Positions 1 to 8,711 of a stretch of 64,000 nt of DNA are shown here, in pieces. A program made the position numbers and the translations under genes. The DNA lies in NCBI GenBank assembly GCA_964569795.1, contig CAZMVB010000003.1, positions 151,869 through 215,868 on the forward strand, given 5' to 3'. This DNA comes from JAHJDS01 sp964569795. GTDB taxonomy: Bacteria; Desulfobacterota; Desulfarculia; Desulfarculales; JAHJDS01. The first letter of the stretch is position 1. Each line of letters starts with the position of its first letter. The notes beneath the pieces were generated by a model. The model saw only the letters and a program-made list of their open reading frames with translations. It ran no database searches and was not told the DNA's origin.

Positions 1-174
1 TCGGGCCTTGACCTCGACGAAGACCACCCACCGGCCCTGGCGGGCCACCAGGTCCAGTTCGCCGTAAGGGGTCCGGACGTTGGTGGCCACGATCCGGTAA
101 CCCTGGCGGCGCAGGACCTTGGCCGCCAGGCCCTCTCCCCGGCGGCCCAGGGTCTGCCGGGGGTCAGGGTTCAT
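1..174 (-). CDS. yraN: YraN/UPF0102 family endonuclease-like protein (partial, C-terminus off the window)
   Basis: The minus strand encodes about 58 N-terminal residues and runs off the left edge. It starts MNPDPRQTLGRRGEGLAAKV and continues through YGELDLVARQG and VVFVEVKAR. This order (RGE..A, YGElDlva, fvEVK) is the Holliday-resolvase-like nuclease core of the UPF0102 family, with the D...ExK metal site. Its biological role is poorly defined in general. The ATG at 174 overlaps the end of rnhB by 11 bp, so the two are translationally coupled. yraN after rnhB is the usual order at the end of the rpsP-trmD-rplS operon. Confidence 0.85.
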   Translation of the reverse strand, partial: MNPDPRQTLGRRGEGLAAKVLRRQGYRIVATNVRTPYGELDLVARQGRWVVFVEVKAR

Positions 175-850
175 GGTTGAACAGGCCCCGCTGCCGGGAC
201 CGGCGCCCGATGACGGCCTTGACCGGGCCGAACGTCCGGCGGTGGGCCGGGCAGGGCCCGTACTTTTCCAGGGCGGCCAGGTGGTCGGGCGTGCCGTAGC
301 CCCGGTTGTGGTCAAAGCCGTAGGCCGGGTGCCGGCGGTGCAGCCGGTCCATGATCCCGTCCCGGATCTCCTTGGCGGCGATGGACGCCGCGGCGATCGA
401 GGCCGACAGGGAGTCGCCCTTGATCACGGGCCAGTGGGCGATCGGATAGCGCAATCCGTCCGTGCCGTCCACCAGGATCAGGTCCGGACGGACCGGCAAT
501 TTGTCCAGGGCCTGGACCATGGCCTGCCGCGAGGCGACGGCGATGTTGTGGCGTTCGATCACCCGGACCGACACCTCGGCCCAGGCCAGGATGGCCGCCG
601 AGTCGATCAGTTTCCGGTACAGGTCCCGACGGAGACCCGGGGAAAGCTGTTTGGAATCATCGAGGACGCCCAGCCAGTCCTGCTCGCTCTCGGCCGGCAG
701 GATCACCGCCGCGGCCACCACCGGCCCGGCCAGGGGACCCCGGCCGGCCTCGTCCACCCCGGCCACGACCTGGAACCCGGACCGGGCCAGGTGCTCGTAC
801 CGGAAGTCGGGGCGCGGTGTTTGTCGTCTGGGCGGCTCTCCCGCGGACAT
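164..850 (-). CDS. rnhB: Ribonuclease HII
   Basis: This 228-residue protein removes ribonucleotides from DNA-RNA hybrids and misincorporated rNMPs. The type-2 RNase H signature DEAGRGPLAGPVVAAAVIL lies near residues 33-51 and carries the first metal-binding Asp-Glu pair. The later segments ILVDGTDGL and SIAAASIAAKEIRD carry the remaining family motifs. Length is normal for the family, with a short N-terminal extension. The ATG at 850 is preceded by GGGAGG at suitable spacing. It lies between rplS and yraN in the conserved housekeeping operon. Confidence 0.95.
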   Translation of the reverse strand: MSAGEPPRRQTPRPDFRYEHLARSGFQVVAGVDEAGRGPLAGPVVAAAVILPAESEQDWLGVLDDSKQLSPGLRRDLYRKLIDSAAILAWAEVSVRVIERHNIAVASRQAMVQALDKLPVRPDLILVDGTDGLRYPIAHWPVIKGDSLSASIAAASIAAKEIRDGIMDRLHRRHPAYGFDHNRGYGTPDHLAALEKYGPCPAHRRTFGPVKAVIGRRSRQRGLFNHEP

Positions 851-940
851 GCTTGAAGGCCCTCCCGCGGACTGACCCGGCGGCCGGTCCCGGCTCAGGT
901 CCGGGCCCCCGCCGGCGAACTCTACCCCGCCGCGGACGGA

Positions 941-1285
941 TCAGTAACGTTTTTCCTTGATGCGGGCCGCCTTGCCCCGGCGCTGGCGAAGGTAGTACAG
1001 CTTGGCCCGGCGGACGCGCCCCCGGGTGAGGACCTCGATCTTGTCGATGCTGGGGCAGTGCAGCGGAAAGATGCGCTCGACCCCCACGCCGTAGGACACC
1101 TTGCGGACCGTGAACGAGGCCCCGGTCCGGCCCCCCCGGCGCTTGATGCAGGCCCCCTTGAAGACCTGGATGCGCGTCTTGTCGCCCTCGACGATCTTGA
1201 CGTGGACGGCCAGGGTGTCGCCCGGTTTGAAGTCGGGCAGGTCCAACCGCATCTGTTCCTGTTCCAGTCGTCTCAACCTTTCCAT
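941..1285 (-). CDS. rplS: 50S ribosomal protein L19
   Basis: A 114-residue, basic protein of the large subunit located at the interface with 30S. Recognisable family segments are FKPGDTLAVHVKIVEGDKTR, QVFKGACIKRRGG and the basic C-terminus VRRAKLYYLRQRRGKAARI. Length matches the family. It sits between trmD and rnhB, the standard order. A 123-bp gap to trmD holds a possible separate promoter, so rplS-rnhB-yraN may be a subunit of the operon. Confidence 0.97.
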   Translation of the reverse strand: MERLRRLEQEQMRLDLPDFKPGDTLAVHVKIVEGDKTRIQVFKGACIKRRGGRTGASFTVRKVSYGVGVERIFPLHCPSIDKIEVLTRGRVRRAKLYYLRQRRGKAARIKEKRY

Positions 1286-1342
1286 CTCGCTATCTCCATC
1301 CCGGCCCCGGGCCGGGCCGTCGTCTCTTCTAGGAAATATTAA

Positions 1343-1372
1343 CCACTACACCAAGGGCCGGACGTTTGTCAA
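1343..1372 (-). promoter_or_regulatory. Possible sigma70 promoter ahead of rplS
   Basis: Read on the minus strand, TTGACA (1372-1367) is followed after 18 bp by TAGTGG (1348-1343), and by an AT-rich TTAATATTT further on. The -35 is perfect but the -10 is poor. It lies in the trmD-rplS gap about 60 bp ahead of the rplS start. Support is motif-only. Confidence 0.3.
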
Positions 1373-1408
1373 AGAAAAACTGCTTTTTGCCCCTCGCCTG
1401 AATCGGGT

Positions 1409-2146
1409 TCAGTCCCGGGGGGGCGGCCCGCCGTGCTTGGCCAGCCACTCGCGGTCGGCCGGGCTCAGCCGGGCGGTGGCCAGGAGGTCCGGCCGCCGGG
1501 TCAGGGTCCGCAGCAGCGATTGCTCGCGGCGCCAGCGGGCCACGGCGGCGTGATCGCCCGAGAGGAGCACCTCGGGCACGGCCATGCCCTCGAATTCGGG
1601 CGGCCGGGTGTAGTGGGGATGCTCCAGGAGCGAGTCGGCAAAGGAATCGGCCTCGGCCGAGTCCTGGCCCCCCAGGACCCCGGGCAAGAGCCGGGCCGCG
1701 GCGTCGATCAGGACCATGGCCGCCAGCTCGCCCCCGGTCAGCACGAAGTCGCCCACCGAGATCTCGTCGTCCACCAGGGACCGGATCCGCTCGTCCACGC
1801 CCTCGTACCGGCCGCAGACAATCACCAGAAAATCCCGGGCGGCCAGGTCCCGGACCGCGGCCTGATCCAGGGGCCGGCCCTGGGGGGTGAGCAGGATCCG
1901 GGTCGGCCGGGAGGCGCCCGGCTCGTCCAGGGAGCGCAGGGCGGCCGCCACCGGCTCGACCTTCATCACCATCCCGTCCCCGCCGCCGTAGGGCTTGTCG
2001 TCGGTGGTCCGGTGCTTGTCAATGGTGAAATCGCGCAGGTCGATGACGTCGAGGGCGATCAGGCCCTTTTTGAGGGCCTGGCCCACCACCCCGTAGTCCA
2101 GGGCGTGAAACATGTCCGGGAAGATGGTGATGACCGCAAAACGCAT
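1409..2146 (-). CDS. trmD: tRNA (guanine-N1)-methyltransferase TrmD
   Basis: SPOUT methyltransferase that makes m1G37 in tRNA. The N-terminus MRFAVITIFPDMFHALDYGV, the segment KPYGGGDGMVMKVEP, LLTPQGRPLDQ, CGRYEGVDERI and ISVGDFVLTGGELAAMVLID are the classical TrmD signatures, including the trefoil-knot SAM site. I place the start at the ATG at 2146 because family members begin right at the MxxxxITIFPxMF strand. An upstream GTG at 2176 would add ten residues and overlap the rimM stop as GTGA, so translational coupling from that codon is possible. Confidence 0.95.
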   Translation of the reverse strand: MRFAVITIFPDMFHALDYGVVGQALKKGLIALDVIDLRDFTIDKHRTTDDKPYGGGDGMVMKVEPVAAALRSLDEPGASRPTRILLTPQGRPLDQAAVRDLAARDFLVIVCGRYEGVDERIRSLVDDEISVGDFVLTGGELAAMVLIDAAARLLPGVLGGQDSAEADSFADSLLEHPHYTRPPEFEGMAVPEVLLSGDHAAVARWRREQSLLRTLTRRPDLLATARLSPADREWLAKHGGPPPRD

Positions 2147-2172
2147 GACCGATCCGGGACCGCGGGGGCGGC

Positions 2173-2688
2173 TCACTGAAATTCGGGCACCCGGACCTTG
2201 ATCCGCCCGGCCGCCGGATCGATATCCAGGACGAATCGATCGACGACCGGGATCAGCAGTTCGTCCCCGTCCCCCTCGGGCTGGACGACGAACACGTCGT
2301 GGGCGCCGGGGTTGATGATCTGGACCAGCCGGCCCACCTGCCGGCCGTCCGGATCAAAGACGGCCGCCCCGATGAGATCGGCCCAGTAGTACTCGTCTTC
2401 GGCGAGAGCGGGCAGGTCGTCGCGGGCGGCGAAGACGTCCTGGCCGACGAATCGCTGGGCTTGATCGATGTCGTCGATCCCGGCCAGGTCCAAGAGGACG
2501 TGGTTCTTGGCGGCCACGGCCCCTTGGACGACAAAGTCCGCCGACGCCTCGGGCGATTCTCCCAGCCGCACCCGGCCCGCCGCCAGGTACGACTCGACCG
2601 ACTGGGCGTCCGAGCTGACCTTGAGCCGTCCCCTGAGGCCGTGCGTCCCGAGGACGCGGCCCAACCTGAACCAGGCCGCCCGGGGCAT
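2173..2688 (-). CDS. rimM: Ribosome maturation factor RimM
   Basis: 171-residue 16S rRNA processing factor. The N-terminal RimM beta-barrel starts with FRLGRVLGTHGLRGRLKV, and the PRC-barrel begins around EYYWADLIGAAVFDPDG with GAHDVFVVQPEGDGDELLIP near its end. Order and length are typical. It lies directly between khpA (9-bp gap) and trmD, the canonical arrangement. Confidence 0.95.
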   Translation of the reverse strand: MPRAAWFRLGRVLGTHGLRGRLKVSSDAQSVESYLAAGRVRLGESPEASADFVVQGAVAAKNHVLLDLAGIDDIDQAQRFVGQDVFAARDDLPALAEDEYYWADLIGAAVFDPDGRQVGRLVQIINPGAHDVFVVQPEGDGDELLIPVVDRFVLDIDPAAGRIKVRVPEFQ

Positions 2689-2697
2689 GGCGCCGAC

Positions 2698-2937
2698 CTA
2701 CTCGATGATCTCCAGCGAGGCCCGCTTCCGGATCTTGGTCGAGGCCGCCGACAGGATGGTCCGCATCGCCCGGGCGGTGCGGCCCTGCTTGCCGATCACC
2801 TTGCCCAGGTCCTCCTTGGCGACCTTGAGTTCGATCACCGAGGTTTGCTGGCCCTCGATCTCGGTCACCTCGACCTGGTCGGGATTGTCCACCAGCGCCT
2901 GCGCCATGTACAGGATCAGATCGCTCATCTCGCCCAT
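2698..2937 (-). CDS. khpA: KH-domain RNA-binding protein KhpA
   Basis: A single KH-domain protein of about 79 residues. The KH GxxG loop is GKQG within KEDLGKVIGKQGRTARAMRT, followed by a short helix and the terminal strand. KhpA proteins bind RNA broadly, usually with KhpB. I choose the ATG at 2937 (MGEMSDLILYMAQ) because GGGAGG precedes it by about six bases; a GTG at 2955 lies upstream of that Shine-Dalgarno and is unlikely. The gene sits between rpsP and rimM, as in most bacteria that keep this operon. Confidence 0.92.
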   Translation of the reverse strand: MGEMSDLILYMAQALVDNPDQVEVTEIEGQQTSVIELKVAKEDLGKVIGKQGRTARAMRTILSAASTKIRKRASLEIIE

Positions 2938-2976
2938 TTCTCGCCTCCCAGTCACAGACCTCGGTTCGGTGTTCGA

Positions 2977-3252
2977 TTAGGCCGCGTCGGAATCCTCCCG
3001 ACCCGAGGGGCCCCACAGTCCCTCTCGTTTGAGCAGGCTGCGGACGGTGTCGCTGGGCTTGACCCCCCGGTCGAGCCAGTACTGGACCCGTTCCACCTGA
3101 AGATTGACCGCCGGCGGGTCGGGCGCCGGATCATAGGTCCCCACCTCCTCGACGAACCGGCCGTCGCGGGGCGATTCGGAATCGGTCACCACCACCCGGT
3201 AAAAGGGACGCTTCTTGGCCCCCATTCGTTTCAGTCTCATTGTGGCCGCCAT
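2977..3252 (-). CDS. rpsP: 30S ribosomal protein S16
   Basis: 91 residues starting MAATMRLKRMGAKKRPFYR, the unmistakable S16 N-terminus, followed by VVVTDSESPRDGRFVEEVGTYDP and the helical VQYWLDRGVKPSDTVRSLLK. It assists assembly of the 30S body. The gene starts 9 bp after the ffh stop codon, so both are almost certainly co-transcribed. Confidence 0.97.
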   Translation of the reverse strand: MAATMRLKRMGAKKRPFYRVVVTDSESPRDGRFVEEVGTYDPAPDPPAVNLQVERVQYWLDRGVKPSDTVRSLLKREGLWGPSGREDSDAA

Positions 3253-3261
3253 CTGACCTGT

Positions 3262-4623
3262 TTACCTCCTCTGCTGTTGCAGCTCCGATAGTAGCTGGTT
3301 CATCGCCTGCCGGCGGGAACCCTTCTGGCCCTTGAGGCCGCGGCCCAGCCGCTTCATCATTTTCTGCATGGCCATGAAATTCTTGAGCAGCCGATTGACG
3401 TCGGTCGGCGTCGTGCCCGAGCCCAGGGCGATGCGCTTGCGCCGCGAGCCGTTGAGGATCTGCGGCCGCCGCCGCTCCTCGACGGTCATCGAGTTGATGA
3501 TCGCCTCGGCCCGGGCCAGCTCCCGGGGATCGCCCGCCTGGTCCGGTTTCAGGCGGCCCAGGCCGGGGATCATCCCCAGCAGGGACTCGACCGAGCCCAT
3601 CTTCTTGATCTTCTTGATCTGATCCAGGAAGTCCTCGAGGGTGAACTCCGCCCTCAGGACCTTCCGTTCCAGCCGGGCCGCCTCCTCCTGGTCCACGGCC
3701 TGGCCGGCCTTTTCGATCAGCGACAGGACGTCGCCCATGCCCAGGATTCGGGAGGCGAGTCGTTCCGGATGAAAGACCTCCAGGGCGTCCAGCTTCTCGC
3801 CGACGCCGATGAGCTTGATCGGGCAGCCGGTCACCTGGCGCATGGACAGGGCCGCGCCCCCCCGGGCGTCGCCCTCGATCTTGGTCAGGATGATGCCGGA
3901 CAGCTCGAGCCGGGCGTGGAACTCGCCGGCCACGGCCACCGCCTCCTGACCGGTCATGGCGTCGGCCACCAGCAGGGTCTCGGCCGGCTTGAGCCGGGAC
4001 TTGATCTGGACCAGCTCGTCCATGAGCGGTTCGTCGATCTGCAGCCGGCCGGCCGTGTCCACGATCAGGGTGTCCAGGGACTCCTGGGCGGCCCGGCCCA
4101 GGGCGGCCTGGCAGATTCTGACCACCCCCATGTCGGCGGCGCTGTCAAAGACCGGGGCGCCCACCTGCTCGCCCAGTTTATGGAGCTGGGCGATGGCCGC
4201 CGGGCGCTGGACGTCGGCCGGGACCAGCAGGGGCCGCCGGCCCTGGGCGAGCATCATCTTGGCCAGCTTGCCGGCCGTGGTCGTCTTGCCCGAGCCCTGG
4301 AGGCCGACCAGCATCACCGTCCGCGGCCCCGAACCGGACAGGTCCAGATCCACCGAGGCCCCGCCCATCAGGGCGGTCAACTCCTCGTGGACGATCTTGA
4401 CCACCTGCTGGGCCGGCGTCAGCGAGCCCATCACCTCCTGACCCACGGCCCGGGTCCGGATGGACTCGACGAACGACTTGGTGACCTTGTAATGGACGTC
4501 CGCCTCGAGCAGGGCCAGACGGACCTCCCGCAGGGCGGCGGTCACGTCCGCCTCGCTCAGCTTGCCGCGGTCCCGCAGCCGCTTGAAGACCTGGCCCAGT
4601 CGATCGGACAGTCCCTCGAACAT
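3262..4623 (-). CDS. ffh: Signal recognition particle protein Ffh
   Basis: 453-residue SRP GTPase that targets nascent membrane proteins together with SRP RNA and FtsY. The N domain (1-85) precedes the G domain with P-loop GLQGSGKT (107-114), DTAGRLQID, and TKIEGDARGGAALS. The C-terminal M domain begins around MGDVLSLIEKAGQ and ends with the Met- and Arg-rich MMKRLGRGLKGQKGSRRQAM, the RNA and signal-peptide binding part. Length is typical. It is first gene of the minus-strand housekeeping operon and has a good sigma70 promoter about 120 bp upstream. No SRP RNA gene was seen nearby. Confidence 0.97.
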   Translation of the reverse strand: MFEGLSDRLGQVFKRLRDRGKLSEADVTAALREVRLALLEADVHYKVTKSFVESIRTRAVGQEVMGSLTPAQQVVKIVHEELTALMGGASVDLDLSGSGPRTVMLVGLQGSGKTTTAGKLAKMMLAQGRRPLLVPADVQRPAAIAQLHKLGEQVGAPVFDSAADMGVVRICQAALGRAAQESLDTLIVDTAGRLQIDEPLMDELVQIKSRLKPAETLLVADAMTGQEAVAVAGEFHARLELSGIILTKIEGDARGGAALSMRQVTGCPIKLIGVGEKLDALEVFHPERLASRILGMGDVLSLIEKAGQAVDQEEAARLERKVLRAEFTLEDFLDQIKKIKKMGSVESLLGMIPGLGRLKPDQAGDPRELARAEAIINSMTVEERRRPQILNGSRRKRIALGSGTTPTDVNRLLKNFMAMQKMMKRLGRGLKGQKGSRRQAMNQLLSELQQQRR

Positions 4624-4742
4624 GATCCCTGACTCGCTCCCTGATTCGCCCCGCCTGGTCGCCGCGTTTGATTCGAACTCCAGGGCCCCGGCCCGCCGTG
4701 ACCGAATGGGGTCCGGCTCAGCCTGGGGAAATCGAAACCGTC

Positions 4743-4771
4743 AGTATGCCCTCCCCCGAAAATGAAGTCAA
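4743..4771 (-). promoter_or_regulatory. Sigma70-type promoter for the ffh operon
   Basis: On the minus strand TTGACT (4771-4766), a 17-bp spacer and CATACT (4748-4743) form a good housekeeping promoter pointing at ffh. It occupies one half of the 303-bp divergent intergenic region 4624-4926; the other half holds the promoter of the next gene. A small palindrome AATGATCATT (4773-4782) lies just upstream. Confidence 0.6.
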
Positions 4772-4867
4772 GAATGATCATTTTCTAACAGAAATAATCA
4801 TATCCCATTTGTTCCCGCAAGGAAAGCCCCGCCGGCCAAAATAGGTCATCTAACCCCCCCGGCCGAG

Positions 4868-4897
4868 TTGACAAAACCCGGCGCCCCAACCTACAAT
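4868..4897 (+). promoter_or_regulatory. Sigma70-type promoter for the 4927 gene and ligA
   Basis: TTGACA (4868-4873), an 18-bp spacer and TACAAT (4892-4897) give a strong consensus promoter. The transcription start would lie only about 20-25 bp before the GTG at 4927, so the leader is very short. Confidence 0.65.
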
Positions 4898-4926
4898 TCC
4901 GACGTCGGATACAGGCGGAGAGGGGG

Positions 4927-5679
4927 GTGCGCTACTTTTCCCGGGAGGATGAGCCATGCCTGATCGATCCCCGGCGGGCCAGGGATGACCCGGCCATCGG
5001 GCCGCTGGTCCTGCTCATCCTGACCACGGCCGACCTGGGCCGGTGGCTGGACCTGTTCGGCGGCGAAATATTGAAGGATTTCGGCCACTACCGACTCTTT
5101 GGCCGGCAACTGGGCCAGGGGACCCTGAGCGTGGCCGGACCGGCCCTGGGCGCGCCCCAGGCGGCCCTGGTCCTGGAACGGCTGATCGCCCTGGGGGGGC
5201 GGCGGTTCCTGGTCCTGGGCTGGTGCGGTTCGCTGCGCCCCGAGCTGGGCGTGGGGCGGATCGTCCTCGTCCGGCGGGCCGTCAGCCAGGAGGGCACCTC
5301 CCGGCACTACCCCCTGGGCCGGAGGCGGCCGGCGGCCGACCCGCTTCTTACGGCCGGCCTCCGGGACTGTCTGAATCGGGCCGGCGCCGAATTCGCCGAG
5401 GGGACGGTCTGGACCACGGACGCCCCCTTTCGGGAGACCGTCGCGGCGGTGCGGCGGTTTCAGGCACGGGACGTGCTGGCGGTGGACATGGAGGCCTCGG
5501 CCCTGCTGGCCGTGGCCGCCTTCAGGCGGGTCGAGCTGGCCCTGATGCTGGTCGTGTCCGACGAGCTGCACTCCCTGAAATGGAAGCACGGCTTTCGGAC
5601 GGCCCGGTTCGCCCGGGCCCGGGATCAGGCCCTCGATCTGGTGATGCAAACCGCGGAGACGCTGGGACGGGACCGGTGA
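4927..5679 (+). CDS. Nucleoside phosphorylase-like protein (PNP/UDP family)
   Basis: 250 residues of the phosphorylase superfamily 1 fold. LGAPQAALVLERLIALGGRRFLVLGWCGSL is the region that holds the glycine-rich phosphate loop in this family, and LAVDMEASALLAVAAFR carries the conserved Met-Glu that binds the ribose. VVSDEL holds the base-site Asp. Substrate cannot be read from sequence; uridine, MTA/SAH and futalosine hydrolases all share this fold. GTG start with AGGCGGAGAGG upstream. Its stop codon overlaps the ligA GTG in a GTGA junction, so it is coupled to ligA. Confidence 0.75.
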   Translation: MRYFSREDEPCLIDPRRARDDPAIGPLVLLILTTADLGRWLDLFGGEILKDFGHYRLFGRQLGQGTLSVAGPALGAPQAALVLERLIALGGRRFLVLGWCGSLRPELGVGRIVLVRRAVSQEGTSRHYPLGRRRPAADPLLTAGLRDCLNRAGAEFAEGTVWTTDAPFRETVAAVRRFQARDVLAVDMEASALLAVAAFRRVELALMLVVSDELHSLKWKHGFRTARFARARDQALDLVMQTAETLGRDR

Positions 5680-7778
5680 GCCCCGAGGACCGACATGGGC
5701 CTGATCTCGATCCGGCCGGCGAGATCGAATCTCTCCGCCGCCAAATCGACCGGGCCAATTACCTCTACTACGTCAAGGACGCCCCCGAGCTGAGCGACGA
5801 CGAGTACGACCGGCTGCTGAGGCGGCTGGGCGAACTCGAGGCGGCCCATCCCGAACTGATCACGCCCGAATCCCCCACCCAGCGGGTCGGCGCCCCGCCG
5901 GCCGACAAGTTCGCTCCGGTGGCCCACGTCGTGCCCATGCTCAGCCTGGACAACGCCCTGAACGAACCGGAGGTCCGGGAGTGGGTCGCCCGGCTCCGGC
6001 GCCTCCTGGGGCGGACGGCCGGGGGGGAGCCCGGGGAGCTGTTCGAGACCCCCCTGGATTTCGTGACCGAGCCCAAGCTGGACGGGGTCAGCCTGGAACT
6101 GGTTTACGAGGACGGCCGCCTGAGAACGGCCTCGACCCGGGGCGACGGCAGCCTGGGCGAGGACGTGACCGGCAACGTCAAGACCATTCATTCGATCCCC
6201 CTGCGCCTTTTGGCCGAGGGGGATCTCGCCCCGCCGCGGCTCTTGGAGGTCCGGGGCGAGGTGTACCTGCCCCTGGCCGCCTTTGAAAGACTCAACCAGG
6301 AACGCCTCGAGGCCGGCGAAAAGGTCTTCGCCAACCCCCGCAACGCCGCCGCCGGGTCGCTGCGGCAACTGGACCCGGCCGTGACCGCGGCCCGGCCCCT
6401 GGACGCCTTTTTCTACGCCACGGGCCGGATGGAGCCGGCGGCCGTCACCTCCCAGGTCCAGCTCCTGACGGCCCTGCCCGCCTGGGGGCTCAAGGTCAAT
6501 CCGGACTGGCGGCATTGCCGGGATCTGGATCAAATTTTTGAGGACTTCGAGCGCCTGGCCGCCCGGCGGGAGGAAATACCCTTCGAGATCGACGGCATGG
6601 TGGTCAAGGTCAATGACTTCGGCCTCCGGGACGTCCTGGGCCAGACCGCCCGCAGCCCGCGCTGGGCCCTGGCCTACAAATTCCCGGCCAACCGCAAGTC
6701 CTCGACCATCGAGCGGATCGAGCTCAGCGTCGGCCGGACCGGCGTCCTGACCCCGATCGCCGTGGTGGCCCCGGTCAACATCGGCGGGGTGACCGTCAGC
6801 CGGGCCTCGCTGCACAACTTCGATGAACTGGAGAAAAAGGACGTCCGGCCGGGCGACCGCGTCCTGGTCCAGCGGGCCGGGGACGTCATCCCCGAGATCG
6901 TGGCCGTCCTGGACCCGGACCGGCCCGGCCGGAGCGAACCCTTGGCCCGGCCCGGGACCTGTCCCCGCTGCGGGGCCCCGGTCCACCGCCTGGAGGGCGA
7001 GGTCGCCCTCAAGTGCCTCAACCTGGACTGCCCGGCCGTCCGGCTGGGGGCGCTGATCCACTTCGCCTCCAAGGGCGCCCTGGACATCGACGGCCTGGGC
7101 CCCAAGGTCATCGAGCAGCTCCTGTCCCAGGGCCTGGTCCAGACCCCGCCGGACCTGTTCCAACTGGGCGAGGCGGACCTGGTGCCCCTGGAGCGGCTGG
7201 CCGAGAAGTCGGCGGCCAACCTGGTCGGCGCCATTGACCGGGCCCGGAAAACGACCCTGGCCCGGGTGATCTACGGCCTGGGCATCGACCTGGTGGGCGA
7301 GACCAACGCCGCCCTCCTGGCCGACCACTTCGGGACCCTGGACTGGCTGATGACCGCCGGCCGGGACGATTTCTTTGACGATTCGGGCGGGCCCAGGATA
7401 AAATTCATCGGACCCCGGACCGCGGACAGCGTCCTCAATTTCTTCAGTCTCGATCAGAACCGGCGGATCGGCCGGCGATTGATCGAACTCCTCGAGATCC
7501 GGGGTCCGGACCGGGCCCGGCTCGGGGCGTCCCCCCTGGCCGGCCGGACCGTGGTCCTGACCGGCACCCTGTCCGGGTTGACCCGGGAGGAGGCCAAGGA
7601 CCTTATCGGCCGCCGGGGAGGCAAGGTCACCTCCTCGGTCTCGGCCAGGACCGACCTGGTCGTGGCCGGGGAAAACCCGGGGTCCAAGCTGGCCCGGGCC
7701 CGGGAACTGGGCGTCAGGGTCGTGGACGAGGACGCCTTCCTGGCCATGCTCGAACCGGCCCCGGCCGCCGAGGACTGA
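5676..7778 (+). CDS. ligA: NAD-dependent DNA ligase LigA
   Basis: 700-residue replicative ligase. Domain order is complete: Ia with YYVKDAPELSDDEYD, adenylation domain with catalytic Lys134 in TEPKLDG, OB fold, four-Cys zinc finger (CPRCG ... CLNLDCP), helix-hairpin-helix repeats, and a C-terminal BRCT domain beginning around LAGRTVVLTGTLSGLTREEA. I set the start at the GTG at 5676, which forms a GTGA overlap with the preceding stop and gives the usual N-terminal length; the open frame extends much further upstream but only inside the previous gene. Confidence 0.96.
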   Translation: MSPEDRHGPDLDPAGEIESLRRQIDRANYLYYVKDAPELSDDEYDRLLRRLGELEAAHPELITPESPTQRVGAPPADKFAPVAHVVPMLSLDNALNEPEVREWVARLRRLLGRTAGGEPGELFETPLDFVTEPKLDGVSLELVYEDGRLRTASTRGDGSLGEDVTGNVKTIHSIPLRLLAEGDLAPPRLLEVRGEVYLPLAAFERLNQERLEAGEKVFANPRNAAAGSLRQLDPAVTAARPLDAFFYATGRMEPAAVTSQVQLLTALPAWGLKVNPDWRHCRDLDQIFEDFERLAARREEIPFEIDGMVVKVNDFGLRDVLGQTARSPRWALAYKFPANRKSSTIERIELSVGRTGVLTPIAVVAPVNIGGVTVSRASLHNFDELEKKDVRPGDRVLVQRAGDVIPEIVAVLDPDRPGRSEPLARPGTCPRCGAPVHRLEGEVALKCLNLDCPAVRLGALIHFASKGALDIDGLGPKVIEQLLSQGLVQTPPDLFQLGEADLVPLERLAEKSAANLVGAIDRARKTTLARVIYGLGIDLVGETNAALLADHFGTLDWLMTAGRDDFFDDSGGPRIKFIGPRTADSVLNFFSLDQNRRIGRRLIELLEIRGPDRARLGASPLAGRTVVLTGTLSGLTREEAKDLIGRRGGKVTSSVSARTDLVVAGENPGSKLARARELGVRVVDEDAFLAMLEPAPAAED

Positions 7779-7781
7779 GTC

Positions 7782-8396
7782 ATGTTCCACCCCGGCTTGG
7801 AAGTCTTTATCGAACGGGAAATGGGGTCCCAGAAGCTCCGGGCCAAAACCAGGCTGATCGGGCTCAAGCCGGGCAAGTTCCTGATCTTCGACATGCCCCT
7901 GTTCGACGGGACGTCCGCCTTCACCGTCTCCGGAGAGCCGTGCGTCGTCCGCTTCGTGGACGAGGGGCGGGTGGTCGGTTTTACCAGCCGGGTGATCCAG
8001 ATCCACTACGATCCGGCGCCCCTGTTGTTCCTCGAGTTTCCCCCGGACGTGGAGAAGATCAACCTCCGGGCCAAGCCCCGGTTGCGGACCTCGATCCCGT
8101 CCACGGTCCGGGGCCCCGGCCTGGGCGAGCTGGCCGCCCCGGGGGTCCTGATGGACCTGAGCGAGGGCGGGGCCAGGATCCTGACCTCGGCCCGGCCCGG
8201 CAGCCAGGAACCCCTGACGGTTTCCTTTGGCATGCCCTCCGGGCGTTCGTTCAATAACCTGGCGGCCGTGGTCGTCTCGGTCAACGACAAGCGCGAGGAC
8301 AAGGTCGAGATCGGCGTTCGGTTCACCCAGTCCCCGCCGGAACTGGTCGAGGAGATCAAGAGATTGATCCAGGCCGTCGGCCCGCCGGCGGATTGA
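7782..8396 (+). CDS. PilZ-domain protein with YcgR-like N-terminal domain
   Basis: 204 residues, probably a cyclic-di-GMP receptor. The C-terminal PilZ domain shows the RxxxR-type loop in LRAKPRLRTSIP (about residues 103-114) and the DLSEGGARI (D/NxSxxG) motif, the two parts of the c-di-GMP binding site. The N-terminal beta-rich half resembles the YcgR flagellar brake module. No flagellar gene is in the window, so the output is unknown. It starts 3 bp after ligA and is likely in the same transcript. Confidence 0.8.
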   Translation: MFHPGLEVFIEREMGSQKLRAKTRLIGLKPGKFLIFDMPLFDGTSAFTVSGEPCVVRFVDEGRVVGFTSRVIQIHYDPAPLLFLEFPPDVEKINLRAKPRLRTSIPSTVRGPGLGELAAPGVLMDLSEGGARILTSARPGSQEPLTVSFGMPSGRSFNNLAAVVVSVNDKREDKVEIGVRFTQSPPELVEEIKRLIQAVGPPAD

Positions 8397-8410
8397 CCCG
8401 CGAGGGGCCC

Positions 8411-8692
8411 ATGTCCGAGATACAGCAGGCCAGATTCGTCGTTTCCGGCCGCGTCCAGGGGGTCTGGTACCGGGCCTCGACCCAGGAGCGGGCCGTGTCC
8501 CTGGGGCTGTGCGGGTGGGTCCGGAATCTGCCCGACGGCCGGGTCGAGGTCCTGGCCCAGGGTCCCCGGGAGCGGATCGAGGCCCTGATCGACTGGTGTT
8601 ACGCCGGGCCGCCCCTGGCCCGGGTCGATCGCATCGACGCCGACTGGGCCGAACCGACCGAGAGGCTGGACCGGTTCGCCATCCGACACTGA
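8411..8692 (+). CDS. acyP: Acylphosphatase
   Basis: About 93 residues. ARFVVSGRVQGVWYRASTQ contains the G-R-V-Q-G-V-x-Y/F-R acylphosphate-binding loop with the catalytic Arg; LCGWVRNLPDGRVEVLAQG carries the catalytic Asn in GWVRNLPDG. It hydrolyses carboxyl-phosphate bonds. The ATG at 8411 follows GAGGGG; an upstream in-frame ATG lacks a ribosome site. Confidence 0.9.
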   Translation: MSEIQQARFVVSGRVQGVWYRASTQERAVSLGLCGWVRNLPDGRVEVLAQGPRERIEALIDWCYAGPPLARVDRIDADWAEPTERLDRFAIRH

Positions 8693-8711
8693 GCCGCGGT
8701 CCGGATAAGGC

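Noticed and set aside
5625..8006. Very long minus-strand open frame of about 790 codons opposite ligA
   Set aside because: It mirrors ligA and the PilZ gene, is Gly/Pro/Gln/Asp-rich with no recognisable domain, and has no ribosome site; a consequence of high GC.
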